From: Oscillospiraceae bacterium
GTDB lineage: Bacteria > Bacillota > Clostridia > Oscillospirales > Oscillospiraceae
Direction: 5' to 3'
DNA length: 42,055 nucleotides
NCBI GenBank assembly: GCA_017561205.1
Contig: JAFZDL010000110.1
Coordinates: forward strand, 1-42,055
Part shown: piece by piece, positions 29,454-38,167 of the stretch
How the letters are laid out: each line of letters opens with the position of its first letter
Position numbering within the stretch: the stretch's first letter is position 1
The notes under the pieces: model-generated
The model's database searches: none
Seen by the model: only the letters and a program-made list of their open reading frames with translations
Told to the model about the DNA's origin: nothing
Program-made: the position numbers and the translations under genes

Positions 29454-30014
29454 ATGAATATCGGCTTTGCTGTGTGCGGCTCCTTCTGCACCTATCAGCA
29501 GGTTTTCCCTGTGATGGAAGCATTGGCAGCAGAGCACACTGTTATTCCCATTTTTTCAGACGTTTCCTATACCACCGATAGCCGTTTCGGCACACATAAA
29601 GACCATATCGACAGAGCGGAGCAAATCTGCGGTCACGAAGTTTTGCACACGATCCCCCAGGTAGAACCCATCGGCCCCAAAGGGCTGTTGGACGCTTTGG
29701 TCATAGCCCCCTGTACGGGAAACACCCTGGCAAAGCTGGCTCACAGCATTGCGGACGGCCCTGTGACTATGGCCGCAAAAAGCCACTTGCGGAATGGGCG
29801 ACCTGTAATTGTAGCTGTATCCACCAATGATGCCCTGGCAGGCGCTGCGGAGAATATCGGCACGCTCCTGGGGCGAAAGCATTATTATTTTGTGCCCTTT
29901 GGACAGGATAGCCCGGAGAAAAAGCCCACCAGTATGGTAGCGGATTTCACCAAGATCCCGGATACTTTGACTTTGGCCTTGGAAGGAAAACAAATACAGC
30001 CGATTATCCTATAA
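29454..30014 (+). CDS. dpaB: Dipicolinate synthase subunit B (flavoprotein family)
   Basis: The 186-residue protein MNIGFAVCGSFCTYQQVFPVM has the flavoprotein/decarboxylase-like fold of SpoVFB: FSDVSYTTDSRFGTHKDHI, LVIAPCTGNTLAKLAHSIADGPVTMAAKSHLRN and VAVSTNDALAGAAENIG. It is the second subunit of dipicolinate synthase. Its presence is the best evidence that the organism makes endospores. A strong terminator follows. Confidence 0.93.
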   Translation: MNIGFAVCGSFCTYQQVFPVMEALAAEHTVIPIFSDVSYTTDSRFGTHKDHIDRAEQICGHEVLHTIPQVEPIGPKGLLDALVIAPCTGNTLAKLAHSIADGPVTMAAKSHLRNGRPVIVAVSTNDALAGAAENIGTLLGRKHYYFVPFGQDSPEKKPTSMVADFTKIPDTLTLALEGKQIQPIIL

Positions 30015-30019
30015 ACAAA

Positions 30020-30050
30020 ACCGGGTCAGCAAATGCCGACCCGGTATTTT
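30020..30050. terminator. Bidirectional terminator between dpaB and nadE
   Basis: ACCGGGTC (30020-30027) pairs with GACCCGGT (30038-30045), with ATTTT on the plus side and TTTTGTTT on the minus side. Confidence 0.85.
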
Positions 30051-30054
30051 CAAA

Positions 30055-32004
30055 TTATAGTTTTTCCACTTCGTTCAGCCAGATGCGGCCGGTGGCATCG
30101 CTGGGCATCCTCAGGTCTCCGCGGGGACTGAGGGAAATATCCCCCACCTTTGCGCCATCGGGCATGCAACTGCGCTTAAACTGTTGGGTAAAGAAACGGC
30201 GGTAGAACACCTTCAGCCATTTTTTGATGGTTTCACCGTCGAAGTCATCCCGAAAAGCCCGGCAGGCCAAAACATAGATCTTTGCGGGAGTATAGGCATA
30301 CCGCAAGGTATAATACAGGAAGAAATCGTGGAGGGCGTAGGGACCAACCAAGTCTTCCGTCTGCTGGGATATCTTACCGGTCTCATCCGGGGGCAAAAGT
30401 TCCGGGCTAATAGGCGTATCCAAAATATCCAGCAACACATCCTTTGCCGCAGCAAATTGCGGTATCTCCGCAATGGCGGCAATCATCCAGCGGATCAAGG
30501 TTTTGGGAACGGATGCGTTCACGCCGTACATACTCATATGGTCGCCGTTATAGGTACACCAGCCCAAGGCCAGTTCACTCAGATCGCCGGTACCCACCAC
30601 GATACCGCCCACCTGGCCCGCATAGTCCATAAGAATTTGCGTACGCTCTCTAGCCTGGGCATTTTCATAGGTGGTATCAAATGCGTTGGGATCGTGTTCA
30701 ATATCCCGGAAGTGGGTATTCACAGCATCTTTGATGGAAATTTCCTTACAGGTGATACCCAGTTTTTCCATCAAAGCCCAGGAATTGCGGTAGGTGCGGT
30801 CGGAAGTACCGAAGCAAGGCATGGTAATGCCGCACACATCGCTCATAGGACGGCCCAGCCGGCGCATAGCCTCCACCGCCACCAACAGAGCAAGGGTGGA
30901 GTCCAAGCCACCGGAGATACCAATCACCGCCTTCGCTCCAATAGTCTTCAGCCGCTGGGCAAGGCCGGTCACTTGTAGATTAAAAACAGAATTGCAATGT
31001 TCTGTCCGCGCCTGCTTGGTCTGGGGAATGAAGGGCAGCTTATTAAGCTTGTACAAGCTTCCGTCGGAACGGAGGGGTTTGCTGCCGCAATCCACTATGC
31101 GGGCAGATTCTATTTTGCCATAGAATGAAACTGCATCCCGCACGCTCTTGTTGAGTCGCCGCTCACTGCGGACACAGCCCAGGTCCGCATCCTGCACCAG
31201 CAGGTAATCAGTCTGCAATTCCTGAGAATTCTCCGTCAGCACAGCGCCGGTCTCTGCAATAATGCTATGGCCGGAGAACACCATATCCTGGGTGGACTCG
31301 GTGTAGCCGGAAGATGTATAGGCATAGATACAGTTACAGATGGCGGATTGATGTCTTACCAAATTCCGGCGGTCAGCCCGCTTACCCACAGTTTCGGGAG
31401 ATGCGGACAGGTTCACGATCACCTCCGCACCGCCCAACGCCAATAAAGTAGACGGAGGCATCGGTGTCCACAGGTCTTCGCAAATTTCCATACCAATCCG
31501 GGCACCATCGCCCAGCTTGAATATCAAATCACTACCAACGGGAATCTCATAGTCGCCGGCAATGCCTAATTCCCGGGCGCTTACTTGCTTTTGGTGCAGA
31601 TCTTCCGAGGATGAGAACCAACGGCGCTCATAGAATTCCTTATAATTAGGCAGGTAGGTCTTGGGTACGATGCCGTGGACCTTGCCGCCGGACAGCAGCG
31701 CACCGCAGTTATACATCTGTCCCCCGATCACCAAGGGCAGACCCACCGCCACATGCAGTGCCGGAAATTTCTCAGTATACTTACAAATTTCGTTCAAGCC
31801 TGCAACGGCAGCATTCAACAGGGTCTCCTGGAAGAACAAATCTCCACAGGTATAGCCGGTGAGTGCCAATTCGGGAAATACCACCAAGTCACAGCCGGCA
31901 TTTTCCGCTTCGGCAATTTTATCGCAAATATCCCGGGCATTTTGCTCCGCATCCCCTACCCGCACCGCAGGTACGGCACAGCCGATTCTGATATAATCCA
32001 GCAT
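30055..32004 (-). CDS. nadE: Glutamine-dependent NAD+ synthase
   Basis: It makes NAD from deamido-NAD with ammonia from glutamine. Residues 1 to about 280 are the nitrilase-type glutaminase, with catalytic Glu45 in VVFPELALTGY, Lys in IVPKTYLPNYKEFYERRWF and Cys in IGMEICEDLWTP. The rest is the synthetase with PP-loop GISGGLDSTLALLVA, IVVGTGDLSELALGWCTYNGDHMS and NASVPKTLIRWMI. The length of 649 residues is normal. It completes NadD, found in the smc operon. It has its own promoter. Confidence 0.97.
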   Translation of the reverse strand: MLDYIRIGCAVPAVRVGDAEQNARDICDKIAEAENAGCDLVVFPELALTGYTCGDLFFQETLLNAAVAGLNEICKYTEKFPALHVAVGLPLVIGGQMYNCGALLSGGKVHGIVPKTYLPNYKEFYERRWFSSSEDLHQKQVSARELGIAGDYEIPVGSDLIFKLGDGARIGMEICEDLWTPMPPSTLLALGGAEVIVNLSASPETVGKRADRRNLVRHQSAICNCIYAYTSSGYTESTQDMVFSGHSIIAETGAVLTENSQELQTDYLLVQDADLGCVRSERRLNKSVRDAVSFYGKIESARIVDCGSKPLRSDGSLYKLNKLPFIPQTKQARTEHCNSVFNLQVTGLAQRLKTIGAKAVIGISGGLDSTLALLVAVEAMRRLGRPMSDVCGITMPCFGTSDRTYRNSWALMEKLGITCKEISIKDAVNTHFRDIEHDPNAFDTTYENAQARERTQILMDYAGQVGGIVVGTGDLSELALGWCTYNGDHMSMYGVNASVPKTLIRWMIAAIAEIPQFAAAKDVLLDILDTPISPELLPPDETGKISQQTEDLVGPYALHDFFLYYTLRYAYTPAKIYVLACRAFRDDFDGETIKKWLKVFYRRFFTQQFKRSCMPDGAKVGDISLSPRGDLRMPSDATGRIWLNEVEKL

Positions 32005-32033
32005 GGCAAGCCTCCGTTACTGTTATTATTGTC

Positions 32034-32061
32034 ATCATACCACATTTTCCCCATTTTGCAA
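32034..32061 (-). promoter_or_regulatory. Promoter of nadE
   Basis: On the minus strand TTGCAA (32056-32061), a 16-nt spacer and TATGAT (32034-32039). No NadR- or NiaR-like box was recognised. Confidence 0.55.
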
Positions 32062-32129
32062 TAAAATAAAATTTTCATTTCCCTAAGAAGAAAACTGTGC
32101 TATACTGTAAGAAACAGGAGGTGGGCCTT

Positions 32130-33107
32130 ATGCCGAAATCTGATAATCAAAAATTGAAGATCTTTTATATACTGGACTATCTGCAAAGAAACTCCCACGA
32201 GGGAGGCCTCGTGAGAGCTTCGGATCTGATTGCTATGCTGGACAGGCAGCACAACATCTCCTGTGACCGAAAGACGGTCTATTCCGATATTGCTGCCTTG
32301 CAGGAATACGGTGTGGATATCGTTTCTGTACCCGGCAAGAACGGCGGTTATTATATCGCATCCCGGAATTTTGAATTACCGGAACTCAAATTACTTATCG
32401 ATGCAGTGCAATCCAGCCGCTACTTAACAGAGAAAAAGTCCAAAGAACTCATCGAAAAGCTACTGACCCAATGCAACGAACAGGATGCCAGTCTAATGAA
32501 GCGCAATGTGCTGGTTTCCGGCCGGGTCAAGAGTATGAATGAGACCATCTATTACAGCGTGGACACCATTCAGAATGCCATTACCCAAAACAGGCAAATT
32601 ACTTTCTCCTATTTCGACTGGGACTTGGGTGGCAAGCGGAAGTTCCGGGACAAGTCCTATGTTGCCAGCCCCTACGGGCTGTGCCAGGATAACGAGAATT
32701 GCTATCTTTTGGCATCGTCTGAACGGCACGGCATTACTTCTTACCGGGTGGACAGAATGATGGACATAAAGCTACTGGATACCAAGCGCACTCCCTGTCC
32801 AGAGCTGACCGGTGCTGCCCTTACCGAGCACGCCAATCGGCTTTTCCAAATGTATTCCGGCAGCCAGACCAATGTGAAAATGCGTTTTCACAGAAGTCTT
32901 ATCAATGTGGTTATTGACCGATTCGGCAAGGACACCATGCTGATCCCCGACGGTGAGGAACATTTTAACTTTACAGTAAATGTTGCGGTATCACCGATGT
33001 TTTTAAGCTGGGTGATGGGTTTTGGCAGCAAGGCCAAGATTCTCTATCCCCAAAGCGTTGTGGATCAGCTGCGTGATCTTTGCCAGGAGGCTATGAGCCA
33101 GTACTGA
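32130..33107 (+). CDS. WYL-domain transcriptional regulator
   Basis: The 325-residue protein has an N-terminal HTH_11-type DNA-binding domain (LKIFYILDYLQRNSHEGGLV, SCDRKTVYSDIAALQEYG, VPGKNGGYYIASR) and a central WYL domain (ITFSYFDWDLGGKRKF, SPYGLCQDNENCYLLASSERH, TSYRVDRMMDI), ending with a WCX-like region. The ATG at 32130 follows AGGAGGTGGG; TATACT at 32101-32106 puts the transcript start after an earlier in-frame ATG. WYL proteins bind nucleotides or oligonucleotides and often control defence or DNA repair, but no such genes are near. Its end overlaps the lipoprotein gene by 17 bp. Confidence 0.88.
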   Translation: MPKSDNQKLKIFYILDYLQRNSHEGGLVRASDLIAMLDRQHNISCDRKTVYSDIAALQEYGVDIVSVPGKNGGYYIASRNFELPELKLLIDAVQSSRYLTEKKSKELIEKLLTQCNEQDASLMKRNVLVSGRVKSMNETIYYSVDTIQNAITQNRQITFSYFDWDLGGKRKFRDKSYVASPYGLCQDNENCYLLASSERHGITSYRVDRMMDIKLLDTKRTPCPELTGAALTEHANRLFQMYSGSQTNVKMRFHRSLINVVIDRFGKDTMLIPDGEEHFNFTVNVAVSPMFLSWVMGFGSKAKILYPQSVVDQLRDLCQEAMSQY

Positions 33108-33612
33108 TTTCCTCCCGCTCCTGGGCCAAACGGAACGATCCGAAGATCTCTTTCCATGCAGGCTGCACCCGGCTGGCTGCTTTTTCATCCGCCAAAGCGG
33201 TGAGAACATAGTGGTAGTGACCATCGTCCAGGACACAGCCCCGGCCAACCTGCACACCGTTCTCTCCACCGGTTGCCCAAACCCAACGGTAGCGCTTCAC
33301 GCCCTTTTCCTCAGTCTGCATAATTTGCAGGTCTGCCCGGTCCATTCCCGTAACATTACGGATTGTTTTATTGAGATCTCCAGAAGCCACTGTCTGTACG
33401 GTAACGGAATAATCGTCGCAAATGTACAGTGTTCCTGTCTTTTCGCTCTGCAGCACAGGTGCGGAAAGCTCCTCAGGCAGCTGCAGCAGCACCCGTTGCA
33501 TTGTTGCAATTACAGGCGTTTCCTCCACATCACCCACAGTTTCCAGAGTTTTTTCCCCACCACAGCCGGCAAGCAGCAATGCAAGTATGGGTATCACCCA
33601 AAGTTTTTTCAT
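33091..33612 (-). CDS. Putative lipoprotein of unknown function
   Basis: The 173-residue protein starts with a signal peptide MKKLWVIPILALLLAGCGGE; the lipobox LLAGC puts the lipidated Cys at residue 17. The mature part has no Cys pattern or known motif that I recognise. It includes TGTLYICDDYSVTVQTVASGD and YRWVWATGGENGVQVGRGCV. GGAGGGGTC is the ribosome site. It converges on and overlaps the WYL gene by 17 bp, so the two messages share an antisense end. Function unknown. Confidence 0.75.
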   Translation of the reverse strand: MKKLWVIPILALLLAGCGGEKTLETVGDVEETPVIATMQRVLLQLPEELSAPVLQSEKTGTLYICDDYSVTVQTVASGDLNKTIRNVTGMDRADLQIMQTEEKGVKRYRWVWATGGENGVQVGRGCVLDDGHYHYVLTALADEKAASRVQPAWKEIFGSFRLAQEREEISTGS

Positions 33613-33640
33613 ACTGACCCCTCCAGAAAGGATTTTGACT

Positions 33641-33895
33641 ATGCATATCTACCTGTTAGCAGTAAATGCATTGGGGCTAATCATTATGCATTACGACAAG
33701 TATCTGGCAAAAAATAATATGTGGCGCATCCCGGAGAAGACCCTCCTGGGCATTGCGGTCATCGGCGGCAGTTTAGGATGTATTTTAGGTATGTACTCTG
33801 CCAGGCACAAGACAAGAAAGCCGAAATTTGCCATAGGACTTCCGGTGATTTTGATTGCGCAAATATCGGCAACCGCTTTATATATGCAAAAATAA
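33641..33895 (+). CDS. DUF1294 family small membrane protein
   Basis: The 84-residue protein has the DUF1294 signature HYDKYLAKNNMWRIPEKTLLGIAVIGGSLGCILGM followed by RHKTRKPKF, and three hydrophobic segments. The frame is open upstream across the lipoprotein gene, but AAAGGA before the ATG at 33641 and the family length fix the start. Function unknown. Confidence 0.85.
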   Translation: MHIYLLAVNALGLIIMHYDKYLAKNNMWRIPEKTLLGIAVIGGSLGCILGMYSARHKTRKPKFAIGLPVILIAQISATALYMQK

Positions 33896-34005
33896 CAAAA
33901 ACACGTCATTCCGAGCCTGCGTCTGCAGGCGTGGGAATCCGTTTCTAAAGCCATCAGAGATACGGATTGCCACGTCGCTTCGCTCCTCGCAATGACGTGT
34001 TTTTT
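33896..34005. repeat. REP/MITE-like double palindrome, about 100 bp
   Basis: AAAAACACGTCATT and AATGACGTGTTTTT form a perfect inverted terminal repeat of about 14-15 bp. Inside lie two hairpins: left ATTCC...GGAAT with CCTGC/GCAGG, right ATTGC...GCAAT. The right half carries the widely seen ATTGCCACGTCGCTTCGCTC consensus, shared with the copy at 10699-10739. Its A- and T-runs also make it a bidirectional terminator between the DUF1294 gene and the C_GCAxxG gene. Confidence 0.85.
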
Positions 34006-34018
34006 TGGTATATTATTG

Positions 34019-34465
34019 TCAAATTGGATTCTCTGCAATAAACGCATCCATCAGGTCGGCGGCGGTCATCACCATTCGCACGCAGGGGCGCTGGGCATAG
34101 TACTGGGCCGTTCTGGGAGATGGGTTTGGATCTGTAGGCGGGTTATCCAGCAGTTCCCGGCAGATAATGCTGCCGTTTATGTCCCGGAACTTATTTCCCA
34201 ATTCCTGAACCCGGGCGTAAAGCAGTTTCTTTTCCTTATCTGCATTAGGATCGTCATAGCCATACAGGTGGCTCAGCACCATAAACATACCGCTTACTGC
34301 GCCGCAGACCTCTCGGAGTCTGCCCATTCCGCCTCCAAAGCCTGAAGAAATTTTTGCCGTATATTCCGGCTCCAAACCGGTTACATCGCAAAAGGCTACC
34401 GCCACAGCCTGGGCGCAGTTATAGCCCTGCATAAACAGTTCAGCCGCTTTTTCAGAATGTGTCAT
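34019..34465 (-). CDS. C_GCAxxG_C_C family redox-type protein
   Basis: The 148-residue protein matches a family of putative redox-active proteins named for its Cys pattern. It has GYNCAQAVAVAFCDVTG, SSGFGGGMGRLREVCGAVSGMFMVLSHLYGY, then single Cys in SIICRELL and RPCVRMV. Such proteins often sit beside oxidoreductases in anaerobes. Here the ATG overlaps the stop of the preceding flavoprotein gene by one base (TAATG), so it is third in a three-gene operon. Biochemical function unproven. Confidence 0.88.
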   Translation of the reverse strand: MTHSEKAAELFMQGYNCAQAVAVAFCDVTGLEPEYTAKISSGFGGGMGRLREVCGAVSGMFMVLSHLYGYDDPNADKEKKLLYARVQELGNKFRDINGSIICRELLDNPPTDPNPSPRTAQYYAQRPCVRMVMTAADLMDAFIAENPI

Positions 34466-36042
34466 TATAATCCCTCCATTAGTTTCTCTGCAGATACGAT
34501 ACCATCAATGGCTGCAGACATGATACCACCTGCATAGCCCGCGCCCTCTCCCGCCGGGTAAAGACCCCGCATGCCTGTGGACTGACCGGATTCATCCCGG
34601 TTGATCCGCACGGGAGAAGAACTTCTCGTTTCCGGGGCAGTAAGTACGCTATCCGCCATAGCGAAGCCTTTGAGATTTCCATCCAACTGCGGTAACGCAG
34701 TTTTGAGTGCCGTGGTGATTTTCTCCGGCAGGACATCGTGCAGATCACACCACACAACACCGGGCTTATAGGTAGGCTGCACTGACCCGGCTGCTACAGA
34801 GGTTTTCGTATCAAGAAAATCTCCCACCAGCTGGGCCGGTGCTTTATAATTCCCGCCACCGGCAGCAAATGCTTTTTCTTCGATCTCCCGCTGCCAGTAC
34901 ATACCGGAAAGCGGGTGATCTGTGGGGAAGTCTTTGGGGTTTAGGGTTACCAAAAGCGCTGCATTGGCATTTTCCCCATCCCGGTCGGCATAGCTCATTC
35001 CATTGGTGACAACACCTCCCTCTTCCGAGGCAGCAGCTACCACATAGCCGCCGGGGCACATACAGAAGGTATAGACCGTTTCGTTATCCAGGTGCTTTAC
35101 TAACTTATAGTCAGCCGGGGGCAAAACCGGATTAACCATACCGTACTGGGCTGCATCCAGAAGGCTCTGGGGATGCTCAATACGCACACCCATGGCAAAT
35201 GGCTTAGCCTCCATGGGAATGCCCTGTTCATAAAGATAGGAGAAAGTATCCCGGGCGCTGTGACCGATGGCAAAGATTACATTGTCACAAGCAAGGGTTT
35301 CTGCACCGTTAATCTCCAACCCGGCAATCTTCCCCTCTTTTTGCACAATGCCTGTAACCTGGGCGTTAAATTGCACTTCGCCGCCCAGGCTGATGATGCG
35401 TTTTCTTAAGTTTTGCACCACTTCCAAAAGCACGTCCGTACCGATATGGGGCTTGGCATCAAAGAGGATATCCTCCCGGGCGCCGGCTTTGACAAACTGT
35501 TCCAAAATCCAGCCAATACGGGGGTTATTCACGCCGGTATTCAGCTTACCGTCGGAAAAAGTACCGGCGCCGCCCTCACCGAACTGCACATTGCTCTTTA
35601 CGTCCAGTTCACCGGTTTCCCAGAATTTCTGCACCTTTTGATGCCGGGTCACCGCATCCTCTCCCCGCTCCAAAACAACGGGCTTGAGGCCTGCCAATGA
35701 CAGCACCAGGGCCGCAAACATACCCGCAGGACCAAATCCCACCACTACCGGGCGGTTTTGGGGAACTTTATCGCATTTGGGTACTTTATAGTACTTATCC
35801 GCAACCATACTTGCCCGCTTACAACGGGAGTTTTTCAGTATTTTATTTTCATTGCCGGCCACTGCCACATCCACCGTGTACACAATCCGCACATCCGGCT
35901 TTTTCCGGGCATCCACCGACCGACGGACGATGGAGAGCTTGTAGATTTTGGATTGGGGTATACGCAGGGCCTGGGCCGCCTCAAAGGGCAGTTGAGCCGG
36001 GTTATGCTCCGGGGGCAGGGATATTTCCCGAATTCGTATCAT
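34465..36042 (-). CDS. FAD-dependent oxidoreductase (COG2509 type)
   Basis: The 525-residue protein has an N-terminal extension of about 100 residues (IPQSKIYKLSIVRRSVDARK) before the FAD Rossmann motif VVVGFGPAGMFAALVLSLAG. It then has VQFGEGGAGTFSDGKLNTGV, FAIGHSARDTF and the C-terminal LYPAGEGAGYAGGIMSAAIDG. This is the uncharacterised dehydrogenase family COG2509; substrates unknown. ATG at 36042 overlaps the upstream gene by 4 bp, with AAAGGAAA before it; an ATG 18 codons earlier is less likely. Confidence 0.87.
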   Translation of the reverse strand: MIRIREISLPPEHNPAQLPFEAAQALRIPQSKIYKLSIVRRSVDARKKPDVRIVYTVDVAVAGNENKILKNSRCKRASMVADKYYKVPKCDKVPQNRPVVVGFGPAGMFAALVLSLAGLKPVVLERGEDAVTRHQKVQKFWETGELDVKSNVQFGEGGAGTFSDGKLNTGVNNPRIGWILEQFVKAGAREDILFDAKPHIGTDVLLEVVQNLRKRIISLGGEVQFNAQVTGIVQKEGKIAGLEINGAETLACDNVIFAIGHSARDTFSYLYEQGIPMEAKPFAMGVRIEHPQSLLDAAQYGMVNPVLPPADYKLVKHLDNETVYTFCMCPGGYVVAAASEEGGVVTNGMSYADRDGENANAALLVTLNPKDFPTDHPLSGMYWQREIEEKAFAAGGGNYKAPAQLVGDFLDTKTSVAAGSVQPTYKPGVVWCDLHDVLPEKITTALKTALPQLDGNLKGFAMADSVLTAPETRSSSPVRINRDESGQSTGMRGLYPAGEGAGYAGGIMSAAIDGIVSAEKLMEGL

Positions 36043-37253
36043 TTTGTTTCCTTTCCGGCATGCAGACCTGCGCATCGCCCGGAACTCCAGGCCCATTGCA
36101 GGTTATAGCCGCCGCAATCGCCGTCGATATCCAGCACTTCGCCGCAAGCATACAGACCGGGCACCAGTCGGCTTTCCATTGTATTTTCATCAAACTGGTC
36201 GGTCAGCACACCGCCGGCTGTGACCTGGGCGCTGTCCATTCCAAGGGGTTCTGTTAATAGAATTTCCAAATTCTTCACAGCTTCGCAGACAGCTTCAAGC
36301 TCTGCATTGCTCAGTTCCTTTGCAAGATTTTTGCCACGGACACCGGCAGTTTTGGTCAGCACGCGACCCAGCCGGTTATGAAGAATACCTGTGAGCAAAT
36401 CCTCCATAGGCAGGTCACTTTCTCTGCGTTTTTGTAACGCATTTTTCAGTTCATCCTCCGTCCAATCCGGGAGGAAATCCATCCGGGCTGTCCACTCTCC
36501 CGGGCCATAGCACACATCCCGGGAAATCTCAAACGCAACAGGGCCGGAAATACCCATTTCTGTCAATTGCAGTTCACCGCTGCTTTGACTAAATAATTGT
36601 CCGTCTTTTAATATCTCGATATGGCAGTTAGCACGCACACCCTTAAGGGCAGCGCAACCGCTCCAATCCGCTTTGATCTGCACCAGGGAGGGGCGCAGGC
36701 GGGTGGATTTATGGCCTAATTTGCTTAGCAGCTTATAGCCGGACATGGTACCGCCCAGCTTACTGCCGGCCAGACCGCCGCAGGCAATGATCAGCTTATC
36801 GCAGTCAACGGTCTCCTCACTGCTGGTCACCACAAAACCTGCGGGTGTTTTCTGCACTTTTTCTGCATCAAAGCCCAGCTTCAAGGTGATATTGGGCTTA
36901 TTGAGATTCAGCCGTAGCACATCCACTACAGAATTGGCCTGGTCGGAATAGGGGTAGACCTTACCGCTGTCTTTCGTGACGGTATAAAGGCCCAACTCTG
37001 CAAACCAGTTAAGGGTCGCCCGGGGACCAAAGGCGGAGATTGCACTTTGCACAAATTCCGGGTTCGTGCCGTTATAGCCACCCCGGTCTGCGCGCATATT
37101 GGAAAGATTGCAGCGGCCGTTGCCAGTTGCCTGGAGCTTACGGCCAACACGAGCCTGCCGCTCCATCAAAATCACGCTCACTGCGGGATTCTCCGCTGCT
37201 GCCAAAGCTGCCGCCATACCGGAAGCACCGGCGCCAATAATGCCAATTACCAT
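36039..37253 (-). CDS. FAD-dependent oxidoreductase (HI0933/BaiN family)
   Basis: The 404-residue protein starts MVIGIIGAGASGMAAALAAA (FAD-binding) and has the family hallmark LQATGNGRCNLSNM near residue 47. IIACGGLAGSKLGGTMSGY follows, and the end GGVLTDQFDENTMESRLVPGLYACGEVLDIDGDCGGYNLQWAWSSG. BaiN proteins are named from bile-acid operons, but this broad family is in nearly all Clostridia, so a bile-acid role is not implied. It is first in the operon with the COG2509 and C_GCAxxG genes. AGGTGAAACT precedes the ATG. Confidence 0.9.
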   Translation of the reverse strand: MVIGIIGAGASGMAAALAAAENPAVSVILMERQARVGRKLQATGNGRCNLSNMRADRGGYNGTNPEFVQSAISAFGPRATLNWFAELGLYTVTKDSGKVYPYSDQANSVVDVLRLNLNKPNITLKLGFDAEKVQKTPAGFVVTSSEETVDCDKLIIACGGLAGSKLGGTMSGYKLLSKLGHKSTRLRPSLVQIKADWSGCAALKGVRANCHIEILKDGQLFSQSSGELQLTEMGISGPVAFEISRDVCYGPGEWTARMDFLPDWTEDELKNALQKRRESDLPMEDLLTGILHNRLGRVLTKTAGVRGKNLAKELSNAELEAVCEAVKNLEILLTEPLGMDSAQVTAGGVLTDQFDENTMESRLVPGLYACGEVLDIDGDCGGYNLQWAWSSGRCAGLHAGKETK

Positions 37254-37275
37254 AGTTTCACCTACTTTCTCCCCT

Positions 37276-37304
37276 ATTATAGTAAATTTTCCGTCCGGAA
37301 ACAA
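37276..37304 (-). promoter_or_regulatory. Promoter of the flavoprotein operon with a palindrome in the spacer
   Basis: On the minus strand TTGTTT (37299-37304), a 17-nt spacer and TATAAT (37276-37281). TTTCCGTCCGGAAA at 37288-37301, a palindrome with 6-bp arms, covers the spacer and the edge of the -35 box, a good place for a repressor. Confidence 0.6.
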
Positions 37305-37315
37305 GGAAAACTTTC

Positions 37316-37343
37316 TTGCAAACTAAAAAAGGTGTGGTATAAT
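37316..37343 (+). promoter_or_regulatory. Promoter of ylmH
   Basis: TTGCAA (37316-37321), a 16-nt spacer and TATAAT (37338-37343), 29 bp before the ATG. Confidence 0.7.
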
Positions 37344-37371
37344 ACCTACAAACGCCAAGAAGGGTGAGTCT

Positions 37372-38157
37372 ATGGACCGGAGCAATATCGAGAAAATTGC
37401 AAAAACACCGGAAGACCGGGTACTCCTCGCCAAAGTCTGGGACAAGATCAACACTGGGTTGCGGAAGAACATCCCTGCAAACACCTGTTTCCTGTCCCAG
37501 CGAGAGCAAGAATTGTGCCGGTATCTTTTCGGACAACTGGACGGGCTGACTGCCTTTGGCGGTTATGCAGATGCGGAGCGGAAGATGCTTGTGTATCTGC
37601 CGGACTATTTGGACGAAAGTTATTTTCGGGAGGAAGACGCTCCGCTTACCTGTCTGCGGGCCACTTTTTATGAGGGTGACTCCCCCACCCATCGTGATTT
37701 CCTGGGCGCTTTGATGGGCGCTGGCATCGGCCGGGAAACCGTAGGCGATATCTGCGTAGGAAACGGTAGCTGCGACTTTTTTGTGACATCTGAGATTGCT
37801 CCCTATGTAGAGCAAAATTTCTTATCTGCCGGGCGCACGAAGCTCCGTTTGGAACAAATCAGCTTGGAGCAGGTTTCTGTTCCGGAGCCGGAAACAAAAG
37901 AAATCAAAGACACATTAGCATCGCTGCGCTTAGACAGTGTGATTTCTGCAGGGTTCCGCATTGGGCGCAGCGGAGCCTGCGAATATGTAACTGCCGGAAA
38001 GGCAGCTATCAACGGTTTGCCCTGTGAAAAGCCGGACAGAACTGTCGCTGAAGGAGCAACCATCTCCGTCCGGGGCTTGGGGAAAATCAAATTATACTCC
38101 GTCAACGGCCAGACGAAAAAGGGCCGCATTTCAGTGGTGATCCACCGCTATGTTTGA
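37372..38157 (+). CDS. ylmH: YlmH-type RNA-binding protein with S4 domain
   Basis: The 261-residue protein has the YlmH N-terminal region (FLSQREQELCRYLF, FGGYADAERKMLVYLPDY), the central PTHRDFLGALMGAGIGRETVGDICVGNGSCDFFV and a C-terminal S4 domain (LRLDSVISAGFRIGRSGACEYVTAGKAAINGLPCEKPDRTV). YlmH homologues bind stalled 50S subunits and act in ribosome-associated quality control. It usually sits near ftsZ/divIVA; here it is paired with the DUF896 gene, overlapping the region just before it. Confidence 0.92.
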   Translation: MDRSNIEKIAKTPEDRVLLAKVWDKINTGLRKNIPANTCFLSQREQELCRYLFGQLDGLTAFGGYADAERKMLVYLPDYLDESYFREEDAPLTCLRATFYEGDSPTHRDFLGALMGAGIGRETVGDICVGNGSCDFFVTSEIAPYVEQNFLSAGRTKLRLEQISLEQVSVPEPETKEIKDTLASLRLDSVISAGFRIGRSGACEYVTAGKAAINGLPCEKPDRTVAEGATISVRGLGKIKLYSVNGQTKKGRISVVIHRYV

Positions 38158-38167
38158 GGTGAAAAAT

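Noticed and set aside
33691-34047. Minus-strand frame containing HVIARSEATWQS
   Set aside because: This peptide is the translation of the REP-like repeat and is a frequent spurious annotation.
36039-37253. BaiN-like protein as evidence of bile-acid 7-dehydroxylation
   Set aside because: The family is nearly universal in Clostridia and no other bai-type gene is adjacent.
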